A DNA stretch of 64,000 bases, from NCBI GenBank assembly GCA_035633215.1, contig DASQFI010000037.1:95579-159578 (forward strand). The letters run 5' to 3'. The stretch comes from DASQFI01 sp035633215 (GTDB lineage Bacteria > Acidobacteriota > Vicinamibacteria > Vicinamibacterales > SCN-69-37). Of the stretch, positions 50,912 through 59,780 are shown piece by piece; the stretch's first letter is position 1; each line of letters begins with the position of its first letter. The translations under genes were made by a program, and so were the position numbers. A model generated the notes under the pieces. It saw only the letters and a list, made by a program, of their open reading frames with translations, searched no databases and had not been told where the DNA came from.

Positions 50912-51107
50912 TCGACGGCAGGTGACCGAGCTCCGGCGGATGCCGCCGGTGCCACCTGATCAGCAGCAGCGACAGCACGCCGCCCAGCACCAGCGCAATC
51001 AGCACGAGCACACCCGTCACGCCGAACGCGGCGACGAGCACATCGCCGTACGTCGTTTCCTTTTTCGGCTCTTCGATCACCGTGACGATGTACGGTTGGG
51101 GTTGCAT
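50859..51107 (-). CDS. Small single-pass membrane protein
   Basis: 82 residues. After a polar start (QPQPYIVTVIEEPKKETTYG) comes one strong transmembrane segment (about 24-50; LVAAFGVTGVLVLIALVLGG) and a basic then Pro-rich tail. It lies 18 bp after amiC on the same strand and overlaps the pepA 3' end by 53 bp, which lowers confidence in the tail. No family is recognised; an accessory of the cell-wall genes upstream is possible. Confidence 0.55.
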   Translation of the reverse strand: MQPQPYIVTVIEEPKKETTYGDVLVAAFGVTGVLVLIALVLGGVLSLLLIRWHRRHPPELGHLPSITSAVPDPDARPSSPAP

Positions 51108-51125
51108 GAAACCCGAGGTCTTTCG

Positions 51126-52985
51126 CTATTGTACCGTGACCTTCTTGAGTGACATCTGGTACTTGACGATCCCGTCATAGAGCGCCTGGGCGATCTGCTG
51201 GCGGTAGGCCGCCTGCTTGAGCAGCCCGGCATCCGAGCGGTTGGTCACGAACGAAATCTCCGCAAGCACGCTCGGCATCTGGGCGCCGATGAGCACGACG
51301 AAGGGCGCCTGCTTGACGCCGAGATCCCGCACGCCTTTGTTCTGCGCCCGGAGCTTGCGAACGAGCTGCGTCTGGACGATGGACGCGAGCTCGCGCGACT
51401 CGTCGAGCTTGTTGTTGAACGCGATCGCCCGCAGGATGGCCGGCAGCGTCCCCATCGTCTGCGCGCTCGTCGCGTTCTCGCGCGCCGCCACCCTTTCGGC
51501 GTCCGGATTCGTCGCGAAATTCAGGAAGTAGGTCTCGATGCCGCGCGCGTCGCTGCGGTGACTGGCGTTGGCGTGGATGGAGAGGAACAGATCCGCGCTC
51601 TCGCGGTTGGCAATGGCGGTGCGCTCTTCGAGCGGAATGAATTCGTCGCCACGGCGCGTCAGCACGACCTGAACGCCCTCATGTTGCAGCAGCAGCTTCT
51701 CGAGACGCTGCGCGACGTCGAGCACGAGCTCGGCTTCGTTGATGCCGTTGGCCTGCGCGCCCGGATCGTGTCCGCCGTGCCCTGCATCGATCACGATGCG
51801 CGCCACGCCGAGACCGAGCTGGCGGGCGAGTGAGTAATCGCCCCGGCTGGTAATCGCCGGTGCCGCCGGCTTGGGCGTGGGCGACGAGGCGGGCGGTGTC
51901 GTTTCGGCCGGCCGTGCGGCCGGCTCGCTCGCGCGCGCGGGCGGGGACGTCGCGCCGCCATCGGGCTTGGAGACCGCAGCCGTTTCGGTTTTCGCCGTGA
52001 CCGGGACTGACTCGATCTTCGTTGCCTGCGCGGGACCTGGCGCCGGCGCTGGCGGCGGCTTGGGGGGCTCGATCGCGTCACTCTCGACGTCGACGACGAG
52101 CCGGAACGGGTTGTAGAGCGGGAAGGTGCTGTAGCGCGGCGACCCCGCCAGCTCGAGCACCACTCGTGTGACCCCTCCGCTATGACGTCCGACTCGAACG
52201 CCCTTGATCAACTGTCCGTTGAGTTTCTGCGCGCGCTGCGCGAGCGCGGCGGCCGCTGACGCGTTCGTGAAGTCGACGAACACGCGGTCCGGATTGACGA
52301 CGCGCTCGCCGGCATACACGACCTCACGATTGAGCTCGATCGTGATCCGCTCGCCGCGAGGCAGCGTCGTCTGCGTAATGCCTTTGATCACCGCCGAGGT
52401 CGTCGCCTGCGGGAACGCGGCGGGCGCCACCGGCGTCGACTCGCCGGCGTGGGCCGGGGGCGGAGCCGCCGGAGCCGCGGTTACTGGAGCCGGCGTCGGA
52501 ACAGATGGCGGCGGCACGGTGGCCGCCGCGGGCGGAACGGGCGCGGCGGGCGCGGTGGCCGGAGCGGCCGACGCCGCGGCTTCGAGCTCGACGAGTTGCT
52601 CGCCGGCCGCGGGCACGAACGAACTCGACGGATACTCGCGCCGCAGCCAGACGAGCAGGCGCTCGGCGGCCTGCCGGTCGGCGGCGTCGCCCGACTTCGT
52701 GAAGACGAGCTTCATGAGGCCGGCGGCCTGCCAGAGCGCGTTGTCGCAGTAGGCGCTGGCGGGGAACTTCCGGACGATCAATTCATAGGACCTGGCGATC
52801 GCGCGCATCGACTCGACCGAGGCCGTGCCGGACGCACGCGCGGTCTGCTCGCGCTCGAGCGTGCGCTCGTAGAGCGTCGCCGCGCTCTGCGCCGCGGCCG
52901 GCGCGACCAGGGCAGCGACCAGCACGATCCCGAGACCGGCGACGCGAAGGCCGGCACGGCACGGGCGTGTCGCGAGCGCAAGCAT
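51126..52985 (-). CDS. amiC: N-acetylmuramoyl-L-alanine amidase with AMIN domain
   Basis: 619 residues. Signal peptide about 1-32, a helical/TPR-like part (about 35-130), a Pro/Ala linker, an AMIN domain (about 195-290; GERITIELNREVVYAGERVV, RVVLELAGSPRYSTFPLYNP) that targets the septum, a second Pro-rich linker, and the zinc Amidase_3 domain: RIVIDAGHGGHDPGAQANGI (about 395-414), catalytic-site Glu in INEAELVLDV, LFLSIHANAS and VLAEISFVTNRSDA. It splits daughter-cell peptidoglycan. It follows ftsK by 3 bp, matching a division role. Confidence 0.92.
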   Translation of the reverse strand: MLALATRPCRAGLRVAGLGIVLVAALVAPAAAQSAATLYERTLEREQTARASGTASVESMRAIARSYELIVRKFPASAYCDNALWQAAGLMKLVFTKSGDAADRQAAERLLVWLRREYPSSSFVPAAGEQLVELEAAASAAPATAPAAPVPPAAATVPPPSVPTPAPVTAAPAAPPPAHAGESTPVAPAAFPQATTSAVIKGITQTTLPRGERITIELNREVVYAGERVVNPDRVFVDFTNASAAAALAQRAQKLNGQLIKGVRVGRHSGGVTRVVLELAGSPRYSTFPLYNPFRLVVDVESDAIEPPKPPPAPAPGPAQATKIESVPVTAKTETAAVSKPDGGATSPPARASEPAARPAETTPPASSPTPKPAAPAITSRGDYSLARQLGLGVARIVIDAGHGGHDPGAQANGINEAELVLDVAQRLEKLLLQHEGVQVVLTRRGDEFIPLEERTAIANRESADLFLSIHANASHRSDARGIETYFLNFATNPDAERVAARENATSAQTMGTLPAILRAIAFNNKLDESRELASIVQTQLVRKLRAQNKGVRDLGVKQAPFVVLIGAQMPSVLAEISFVTNRSDAGLLKQAAYRQQIAQALYDGIVKYQMSLKKVTVQ

Positions 52986-52988
52986 CGG

Positions 52989-55328
52989 TTATCTCACCTG
53001 CGCGTCGACTTCGTCGAAATAGCCGCGATCGACCAGCACTTCGCGCTTGCCGTTCACCGCCGCCGAGACGATGCCGTCCATTTCCATCATGTCGATCAGC
53101 CGCGCGGCGCGGCTGAAGCCGATGCGCAGCCGGCGCTGCAGGTATGAAATCGACGCTTGTCCGCTGCCCACGACGATGCGCGCCGCTTCGTCGTACAGCT
53201 CGTCCTTCTCGAACTCGAGTTTTTCAAGTCCTTTCTCCTCGGCGGTGATCGACGAGTCGTACACCGGCTTGCCCTGTTTGCGCAGAAAGCTGCACAGCCG
53301 CGCCGTCTCCTGCTCGGAGATGTACGGCCCGTGCACGCGCACGAACCGGGACGACGCCGGCGGGAGATAGAGCATGTCGCCCTTGCCGAGCAGCTGCTCG
53401 GCGCCGTTGCTGTCGAGAATCGTCCGCGAGTCGACGCGCGACGCCACCCGAAACGCGAGCCGCGCAGGCAGGTTGGCCTTGATGAGGCCCGTGATGACAT
53501 CCACCGACGGCCGCTGCGTGGCGAGGATCAAGTGGATGCCGACCGCGCGCGCCATCTGCGCCAGACGCGCGATCGACTCCTCGACTTCCTTGCTCGCGGT
53601 CATCATGAGGTCCGCCAGCTCGTCGATGATGACGACCACGTAGGGCAGGGGCTTGAGCTCCGTCCCGTCCGCGGCCTTCGCGTCGCCGGACTGTTCGGCC
53701 ACGGCCACGCGCACGTTGCGGTTGAACTGATCGATGTTGCGCACGCCATGGCCGGCGAGCGCCTTGTAGCGCTCTTCCATTTCGCGCACGGCCCACCGGA
53801 GCGCGTTGGCCGCCTGCTTCGTGTCGACGACGACGGGCGTGAGCAGGTGGGGGATGCCCTCGTACATCCCCAGCTCCAGACGCTTCGGGTCGATCATGAT
53901 GAACCGCACGTCGTCCGGCGTGGACCGGAACAGGATGCTGCTCACCATCGCATTCACGCTCACGGACTTGCCGGCGCCGGTCGATCCGGCGATGAGCAGG
54001 TGCGGCATCGTCGAGAGGTCGCTCACGAAGGGCTCGCCGTGGATCGTCTTGCCCATCGCGATGGTGAGCCGGGACGTGGAACGCGTGTAGGCCTCCGATT
54101 CGAGCAGTTCGCGGAGGCTGATGGTCTCGCGGTGCGGGCTCGGAATCTGAATCCCGACGGTGGACTTCCCGGGAATCCGATCGATCAACACGGACTCGGC
54201 CTGCATCGCGAGACACAGATCGTCGGCCAGACCGGTAATACGGCTGTATTTCACGCCCGCATCGGGCTTGAACTCGTAGGTCGTCACGACCGGGCCGGGA
54301 TGGATCTGAACGACCGCGCCTTCGACGGCGAACTCGCGGCACTTCTCTTCGAGCAGACGCGCGCCTTCCATGAGCTCGCGCTCGTCGATCTTGCGCTGGT
54401 CCTTCGCCTGGTCGAGGAGCGTCACCGGCGGAAGCAGATAGCCGCCCTTGCGGCGCTCAACGGGACTCTTCGACGGCTCCGCGTCCGACAACGGCAGCGT
54501 AGGCGTCGTCGGAACCTCGCCGGCCCTGCGGATCGCTGGGGCGCGAGCCGGCCGCTTCGGACGAACTTCTTCTTCCTCGTCCTCGTCGTCCTCATCGCCC
54601 AATGGCAGCCGGGCACGCGCCGCCTTGAGCTTCTCGACGGCGTCAGCCACCTTGGTGGCGATCTCCGGCGCGCGCTCCTTGCCCGCTTTCTTGACGTGTT
54701 TGTCGATGATCTGCTGTCGCTCCCGTTCCCGGCGCCGCTCTTCGTTCCACTCGCGCCAGCGGTCGACGAGTCCGCGCTGACCCCGGACGCGGTTGGCGAC
54801 CGCGGTTGCGGCGCGGCCAAACGAGAAATGCGTGGCGAGAATGACCGAGAGCGCCGACAGCGTCAGCAGCAGGACCGCCGCGCCGGTGCGATTAAGGAAC
54901 GACGAGCAGAAGGCGGCGAACCAGTCGCCAATGGCGCCGCCGGCGCCGAAATTGCGGTCGCTGGCATCGAACGCACTGAAGGCCAGCGAGAGCAGCGCGG
55001 CCACGCAGACGACGAGCATCGTGGCGCCGACGAGCTTCGTATAGCTCGCCTGAATTTTCTTGCACCAGAAATAGTTCCAGCCGACGACGCCCAGGACGAC
55101 TGGCATGAGGAACGCCGAATAGCCGGCAATCTGGAAGGACGCTTCGGCGAGGAAGGCGCCCACCGGCCCAGCGAAGTTCGACACGGATGCCGGGTCGAGG
55201 TCGTTGAAGAACCAGGCCGGATCCGCCGGCGTGTAGCTCGCGAGGGCGATGAGCCAGATGAGCCCCGCCGCAAACGAGGCCACCCCCGTGAACTCACTCA
55301 ATCGGCGCGACACGAATGAATCCGCCAA
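52989..55328 (-). CDS. ftsK: DNA translocase FtsK/SpoIIIE
   Basis: 779 residues from a TTG at 55328, chosen because GGAGAG lies 7 bases upstream; the open frame beyond it runs into a REP-like palindrome. Four N-terminal transmembrane helices (about 10-165), a charged linker (about 170-290), then the motor: alpha/beta part with Walker A AGSTGAGKSVSVN and Walker B VVIIDELADLMM, LILATQRPSVDVITGL, and a winged-helix gamma domain at the end (SISYLQRRLRIGFSRAARLI) that reads KOPS-like sites. It pumps chromosomes at the closing septum. Confidence 0.94.
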   Translation of the reverse strand: MADSFVSRRLSEFTGVASFAAGLIWLIALASYTPADPAWFFNDLDPASVSNFAGPVGAFLAEASFQIAGYSAFLMPVVLGVVGWNYFWCKKIQASYTKLVGATMLVVCVAALLSLAFSAFDASDRNFGAGGAIGDWFAAFCSSFLNRTGAAVLLLTLSALSVILATHFSFGRAATAVANRVRGQRGLVDRWREWNEERRRERERQQIIDKHVKKAGKERAPEIATKVADAVEKLKAARARLPLGDEDDEDEEEEVRPKRPARAPAIRRAGEVPTTPTLPLSDAEPSKSPVERRKGGYLLPPVTLLDQAKDQRKIDERELMEGARLLEEKCREFAVEGAVVQIHPGPVVTTYEFKPDAGVKYSRITGLADDLCLAMQAESVLIDRIPGKSTVGIQIPSPHRETISLRELLESEAYTRSTSRLTIAMGKTIHGEPFVSDLSTMPHLLIAGSTGAGKSVSVNAMVSSILFRSTPDDVRFIMIDPKRLELGMYEGIPHLLTPVVVDTKQAANALRWAVREMEERYKALAGHGVRNIDQFNRNVRVAVAEQSGDAKAADGTELKPLPYVVVIIDELADLMMTASKEVEESIARLAQMARAVGIHLILATQRPSVDVITGLIKANLPARLAFRVASRVDSRTILDSNGAEQLLGKGDMLYLPPASSRFVRVHGPYISEQETARLCSFLRKQGKPVYDSSITAEEKGLEKLEFEKDELYDEAARIVVGSGQASISYLQRRLRIGFSRAARLIDMMEMDGIVSAAVNGKREVLVDRGYFDEVDAQVR

Positions 55329-55348
55329 CGCGATTCTCTCCAAATGGA

Positions 55349-55404
55349 TGTAGGCCGGGGCTTCAGCCCCGGCGACACCGCCGGCCCTGAAGGGCCGGCC
55401 TACA
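55349..55404. repeat. REP-like palindromic element
   Basis: TGTAGGCCGG and CCGGCCTACA form the outer arms (55349-55358 and 55395-55404). Two inner palindromes (CCGGGGCTTCAGCCCCGG and CCGGCCCTGAAGGGCCGG) sit between them. Such GC palindromes of about 55 bp are dispersed in many bacteria. It lies between the RNase J stop and ftsK start, where it could stabilise or attenuate the joint transcript. Confidence 0.75.
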
Positions 55405-55410
55405 TCGGCC

Positions 55411-57087
55411 CTACACTTCCATGACCACCGGCAGCACGAGCGGCCGGCGACCCACACGCTTTCGAAACAATCGCTGCAGCTCTACACGGATACGCTCCTT
55501 CAAGAGTCCGGGATCGGTACGCTCCTCGAGCGGAGCGCTCTCGATGGCCCTGGCAAGGATATCGGGCGCTTCGCGCAGCACCGCTTCATGCCGGGCATCG
55601 ACCGCCAGCCCTCGCGTGATGAGCTCGGGCGGCTGCTCGAGCGCGCCGGTCTGGGCGTTGATGGCGACCACCGGCACCACCAGGCCGTCTCCGGCCAGGT
55701 GCCGGCGGTCCCGGAGCACCTCGTCGGCAATCTCACCCGTACGGGTCCCATCGATCAGGACCCGGCCGGCAGTGACGCGATCGGCGACGCACGCTCCCTG
55801 ACCGTCGAATCGGAGGACGTCGCCATCTTCTGCCATCAGAACCTTCGTGCCGGGACAAACCAGGGTAGCCATGCGCGCGTGCCGGGCGAGTTGCCTGTAC
55901 TCACCATGTATCGGCACAAAGTACCGTGGCTTGACGAGCGACAACACGAGTTGAAGCTCCTGCGCGCTGCCGTGTCCGGACACGTGCACGTGCCGATCGG
56001 CGTCGGAGACGACATCGGCCCCGCGACGGGCGACGTGATTCATTACCCGGCTGATCGCTTTCTCGTTCCCGGGGATCGCGCGCGCCGAAAACACGACGAC
56101 GTCCGACGGGGCGAGGCGCACGTGCCGGTGGTCGTCGATCGCAATCCGGGGCAGGGCCGCCAGCGGTTCGCCCTGCGACCCCGTGCACAGGCAGACGACG
56201 TCCTGGGACGGGTGGTCTTTCACGTCCGACTCGCGAATGTGGAGCCCGCCCGGCAAGCGCAGGTAGCCGAGCCGATCGGCAATCTGGGACGTCTGCTGCA
56301 TCCCGCGGCCGACGAACGCGACCTTCCGGCCGAACTGGTGCGCCAGGTCTACGATCAGTTGAAGCCGATAAACACTCGTCGAAAACGCCGCCACGACGAT
56401 CTTGCCGGTCGCGCTGCTGAAGATCTCCTCGAACGCGTCGAGCACGTCGCGCTCGGACCCGGTGAACCCCCGGCGGTCCGCGTTGGTGCTGTCCGAGAGC
56501 AGCGCCAGGACGCCTTGCGCGCCGAGCTCCGCAAATCGATGCAGGTCGAACGCCTGGCCGTCGAGCGGCGTCTGGTCGATCTTGAAGTCGCCGGTGTGCA
56601 GAATCGTGCCAGCCGGCGTGTGAATCGCGACCGCCAGGCAGTCCGGCATGCTGTGCGTGACTCGGAGGAACTCCACGCGAAACGGACCGGCGGTCACGGT
56701 CTGGCGCGGCGCCACGGCGACCAGCCGTCCGCGCGCGTCGATGCCATGCTCTTCGAGCTTGGGCTCCACAAGGGCGAGCGTGAACCGCGACCCATAAATC
56801 GGACCCGAGACGCGACCAATGACGTAGGCAATCGCGCCGATGTGGTCTTCGTGGCCGTGCGTCAGGACGAGCGCGGCGATGCGTCCATGGTAGGCATCAA
56901 GAGCCGAGAGGTCGGGAATGACGAGGTCCACCCCGAACAGCTCGGGCTCGGGGAACATCACACCCGCATCGACGAGCAGGGCAGAGTCCCCGCAGGCGAC
57001 CAGGAGCATGTTCATGCCGAACTCGCCGAGTCCTCCAAGGGGAATGACGTCGACGGGCGCCGGGCTGGCGCCATCGGTCGTGACCAC
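55411..57087 (-). CDS. rnj: Ribonuclease J
   Basis: 558 residues from a GTG at 57087. A metallo-beta-lactamase/beta-CASP ribonuclease that trims mRNA and rRNA from 5' ends. The zinc motif LTHGHEDHIGAI (about 75-86) and HTGDFKID are intact, followed by the beta-CASP insert (about 205-360; SDSTNADRRGFTGSE, ARAIPGNEKAI), VHVSGHGSAQELQLVL and PIHGEYRQL. Length is normal. Upstream of ftsK. Confidence 0.93.
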   Translation of the reverse strand: MVTTDGASPAPVDVIPLGGLGEFGMNMLLVACGDSALLVDAGVMFPEPELFGVDLVIPDLSALDAYHGRIAALVLTHGHEDHIGAIAYVIGRVSGPIYGSRFTLALVEPKLEEHGIDARGRLVAVAPRQTVTAGPFRVEFLRVTHSMPDCLAVAIHTPAGTILHTGDFKIDQTPLDGQAFDLHRFAELGAQGVLALLSDSTNADRRGFTGSERDVLDAFEEIFSSATGKIVVAAFSTSVYRLQLIVDLAHQFGRKVAFVGRGMQQTSQIADRLGYLRLPGGLHIRESDVKDHPSQDVVCLCTGSQGEPLAALPRIAIDDHRHVRLAPSDVVVFSARAIPGNEKAISRVMNHVARRGADVVSDADRHVHVSGHGSAQELQLVLSLVKPRYFVPIHGEYRQLARHARMATLVCPGTKVLMAEDGDVLRFDGQGACVADRVTAGRVLIDGTRTGEIADEVLRDRRHLAGDGLVVPVVAINAQTGALEQPPELITRGLAVDARHEAVLREAPDILARAIESAPLEERTDPGLLKERIRVELQRLFRKRVGRRPLVLPVVMEV

Positions 57088-57202
57088 GAGGCGACCTCAC
57101 ACTCACGCGGACCGGAGGCGCTGGTGGCCCGAAAATCAGCGCCGGCCGTCCTGCCGTGGGCCGCTGGGACGACCCGAAAACAGGTGGGAAAAACTCGCGA
57201 GA

Positions 57203-58129
57203 CTATAGCACAGGGGGTCTCGACGCCGAAGCGAATTGCTCCGCAAGCCGTGCAATTTCTGTCACTTGCAGCGTCTCTGGTCGCCGACGACCATCGAGAC
57301 CCGCGCCCGCCACGATCTCGGCCGCCCTGGCGTGAAGCGGCTTCAAGGCATTCGCCAGGGTCTTCCGTCTCTGCTGGAACATCGTCCGGACGATCCGGTC
57401 GAACAGCGCCTCGTCCGACAGCCTGAGGGCGCCGCCAAAGGTCACCCGGACAACAGTCGACCTCACTTTCGGGGCGGGGATGAAGGCCCCGGGGGGCAAC
57501 TCGAGGAGACGGCTGACAGAAGCATGAGCGGCGGTGAGCACGGTCAGCACACCGTAGTCCTTCGTGCCCGGGCGGGCGAGCAGGCGGTCGGCGACTTCGC
57601 GCTGCAGCATGACCGTCGCGTCGCTGAAGAAGCCCAGTCGCCGGTGAAACTCGAGGAGACGAAACAGGATCGGCGCCGAGATGTTGTAGGGCAGGTTGCC
57701 GACGACCCGGAAGCGCCTCGCCGGCTTGAGGCCGGCCGGAACGAGCTGGGCGGGCGGATCGCCCCCACCGGCCGGAGGCGAGGGCGTGCGCGGAAGCAGC
57801 GGCGGGGCCTTCCGGGCGGTGATGGCGGGCTGCTGCGGCTCGAGACCGCTCAGAAACGCGACGACATCCACACGCAGGATGTCCCCCGACAGCACGGTGA
57901 CGTTGCCGGGCACGTGCTTGGCGAGATCGGCGACGAGGTCCCGATCGATCTCGACGGCAAGAATGGGCGCGCCCGAATCGGCCAGCGGCAGCGTGAGGGC
58001 CCCGCGTCCGGGACCAATCTCGAGAAAGACGTCGCCGGGCGACGGATCGATCGCCGCAACGACCTGTCGCGCCCATCCCGGCGCCAGGAAGTGTTGACCG
58101 AACCGCTTCCGCGGCCGGCCCGACCCCAT
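57203..58129 (-). CDS. ksgA: 16S rRNA dimethyladenosine transferase, with a Pro-rich insert
   Basis: 308 residues from the ATG at 58129, which overlaps the metallopeptidase stop. The start KRFGQHFLAPGWARQVVAAI (about 8-27), SAM motif VFLEIGPGRGALTLPLA and catalytic NLPYNISAPILFRLLEF fit KsgA/RsmA, which dimethylates A1518/A1519. Between VDVVAFLSGL and FRVVGNLPYN there are about 38 extra residues, very rich in Pro (TPSPPAGGGDPPAQL), that normal KsgA lacks. The reading frame is kept. The C-terminal domain is typical. Confidence 0.92.
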   Translation of the reverse strand: MGSGRPRKRFGQHFLAPGWARQVVAAIDPSPGDVFLEIGPGRGALTLPLADSGAPILAVEIDRDLVADLAKHVPGNVTVLSGDILRVDVVAFLSGLEPQQPAITARKAPPLLPRTPSPPAGGGDPPAQLVPAGLKPARRFRVVGNLPYNISAPILFRLLEFHRRLGFFSDATVMLQREVADRLLARPGTKDYGVLTVLTAAHASVSRLLELPPGAFIPAPKVRSTVVRVTFGGALRLSDEALFDRIVRTMFQQRRKTLANALKPLHARAAEIVAGAGLDGRRRPETLQVTEIARLAEQFASASRPPVL

Positions 58130-58539
58130 CACTCGCGATCGGAGGGGTCGTTCGTTCCGCCGCCGCGCCAATACTGCTCCTCGATCGCTTCGATCTCTTC
58201 TTCCGACAGCCCGAAGTAGTGGCCGATCTCGTGAATCAACGTCTCGCCGATCGCCACCACCGCATCGTCTTCATCGTCGCTTGCGTCTTCGATCGGGCCC
58301 TGGAAGAGCGTGATCTTGTCCGGCAGCGTGTTTCCGTGCGCCCATTGCCGCTCGGTCAAGGGAATCCCTTCGTAGAGGCCAAGCAGCGTGTCCGCTGGGT
58401 CGATGCCGACTTCGTCGAGCTGCTCGGCGGTGGGCTCGTCTTCAATCACGATCGCGATGTTCTGCATCGCCGCGCGAAAATCTTCCGGAATGGTCTCGAG
58501 TGCTTCGTCGACGAGCCGTTTGAAATGTTCGCGCGTCAC
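58129..58539 (-). CDS. Minimal zinc metallopeptidase (MMP-like family)
   Basis: 136 residues from a GTG at 58539 that overlaps the nth stop (GTGA); the longer open frame upstream is nth in another frame. An acidic helical start (REHFKRLVDEALETIPEDF) leads to the zinc motif GETLIHEIGHYFGLSEEE (HExxH, about 102-119), with LLGLYEGIPLTERQW before it. The family is a compact gluzincin-like peptidase of unknown substrate, common next to housekeeping genes. Coupled to nth and ksgA. Confidence 0.85.
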   Translation of the reverse strand: MTREHFKRLVDEALETIPEDFRAAMQNIAIVIEDEPTAEQLDEVGIDPADTLLGLYEGIPLTERQWAHGNTLPDKITLFQGPIEDASDDEDDAVVAIGETLIHEIGHYFGLSEEEIEAIEEQYWRGGGTNDPSDRE

Positions 58540-59321
58540 GAACGCCGACCCTTCCGCGCCTGAGTGCGTGCGCGTTCGAACCTCGCGCTTCGCGCTCCTT
58601 TCGAGCCAAGTGCCTTGAAATAGGCACACCACGTGCGCACGTTGCATCGATCGCATAATGGCTTCGGCCGGCAGATTCGACGGCCGTGCAGGATCAGCAC
58701 GTCCGACGCGCGTGTCCATCGTTCCGGCGGGAGCTGCGCGCAGAGCTGCGATTCGACGACTTCAGAATCATCCGATCGCACGAGGCCAATCCGGTTGGCG
58801 ACGCGCAGAACGTGGCGATCGACGGGAAGCCCCGGCACGCCAAGCGCGTGGCCGAGGACGACGTTGGCGGTTTTTCGTCCGACGCCGGGCAGCTCCACGA
58901 GCTCTTCCATCTTTGCCGGCACGTCGCCGCCGTGGCGCGCCACGAGCGCGCGAGCCATGCCGAGCAGGCTGCGCGACTTCATGCGGAAGAACCCGGTGGC
59001 CCTGATCTGCGGCTCGAGCTCGTCGGTCGTCGCACCGGCCAGCGTTGCGGCGTCGGGATAGCGCTCGAACAGCGGCGGGGTGACGAGGTTCACGCGCGCG
59101 TCCGTGCTTTGCGCCGACAGGATGGTCGCGACGAGCAGCTCGTACGGCGTGCGGTAGTGCAGCTCGGTCGTCGCGTTCGGATGATGCTGATCGAGCCGAT
59201 CGAAAATCTCGTGGACCGTCTCGACGGGGAAGCCGGACCGCGGCGCGCGCGCGCGGCGGCGCGTCGCCTTGGATCGAGCGGCGCGGGCCGGAGCGCGCCG
59301 CGCTCTGCGCTCTGGAGCCAT
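58536..59321 (-). CDS. nth: Endonuclease III (DNA glycosylase/AP lyase)
   Basis: 261 residues from the ATG at 59321. A basic, disordered N-terminal tail (about 1-30) precedes the HhH-GPD fold: ATILSAQSTDARVNLVTPPL, helix-hairpin-helix ELPGVGRKTANVVLGHA with catalytic Lys, VDRHVLRVANRIGL with catalytic Asp, and a 4Fe-4S cluster motif CRPKPLCDRCNVRTWC. The first cysteine gap is five residues rather than the usual six. It removes oxidised pyrimidines. A MITE-like element ends only about 10 bp from its start region, so it must be read from an upstream or MITE-borne promoter. Confidence 0.93.
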   Translation of the reverse strand: MAPERRARRAPARAARSKATRRRARAPRSGFPVETVHEIFDRLDQHHPNATTELHYRTPYELLVATILSAQSTDARVNLVTPPLFERYPDAATLAGATTDELEPQIRATGFFRMKSRSLLGMARALVARHGGDVPAKMEELVELPGVGRKTANVVLGHALGVPGLPVDRHVLRVANRIGLVRSDDSEVVESQLCAQLPPERWTRASDVLILHGRRICRPKPLCDRCNVRTWCAYFKALGSKGARSARFERARTQARKGRRS

Positions 59322-59330
59322 GGGAACTCG

Positions 59331-59440
59331 ACTAGTGCCGTTCCAACTTATGCCGCCAAGAGGCAACGCCCTTGGAGTGATCGTTATGGCTGGCGTGAAG
59401 GACGGAGCTCATCGGTGCATCAAGTTGGAACGGCACTAGT
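59331..59440. mobile_element. MITE-like element with 19-bp perfect terminal inverted repeats
   Basis: ACTAGTGCCGTTCCAACTT (59331-59349) is repeated exactly in inverse at 59422-59440, enclosing about 72 bp with no ORF. Each end carries TA two bases in, so the element can be read as GTGCC...GGCAC flanked by TA on both sides. That is what IS630/mariner-type insertion would leave. The right end supplies the last codon and TAG stop of the DUF3467 gene. No related transposase is in the window. Confidence 0.7.
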
Positions 59441-59771
59441 GCGTCGGGCCTTTTTGCCAGGACCCGGGATCCGGCGAGACCTGGGCCGCCTGCGCTTCCT
59501 GCACGGCGCGCAGCTGTTCCTGGAGCGCGGCGACGAGCCCGGTGACGACGCCGAAGGGCAGCGCGATGCGGGCGACCACGGGGGCCCGCACCGTCTGCGA
59601 CACCTCCGCGGTCTCGATGTCTTTCTCCGACAGCGGCCGCACGTCGCAGAACGTCAGGGTCAAATCGAACGGCGTGTGCGCGACCGCGCAGAAGTTCGCA
59701 TACATCCGCCGGGCCCGTTCCGGATCCGCTGGCTCGTCGGGAACGATGGTGAAATTGATTTGTTTGGACAT
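59436..59771 (-). CDS. DUF3467 family protein
   Basis: 111 residues. The conserved core is ERARRMYANFCAVAHTPFDL (about 19-38) then TLTFCDVRP and VVARIALPFGVVTGLVAALQ, as in the small DUF3467 family of unknown function. The final His codon and TAG stop lie inside the terminal repeat of the adjacent MITE-like element, so the native C-terminus may have been altered. It lies between lexA and nth on the same strand. Confidence 0.82.
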   Translation of the reverse strand: MSKQINFTIVPDEPADPERARRMYANFCAVAHTPFDLTLTFCDVRPLSEKDIETAEVSQTVRAPVVARIALPFGVVTGLVAALQEQLRAVQEAQAAQVSPDPGSWQKGPTH

Positions 59772-59780
59772 AGGCGGAAT

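Noticed and set aside
53157..55319. 720-codon plus-strand open frame
   Set aside because: Antisense of ftsK, whose motifs are unambiguous; long antisense frames are expected in high-GC DNA.
57012..58076. 354-codon minus-strand frame overlapping ksgA and the RNase J start
   Set aside because: Out of frame with both real genes and rich in Arg/Gly; no family signal.
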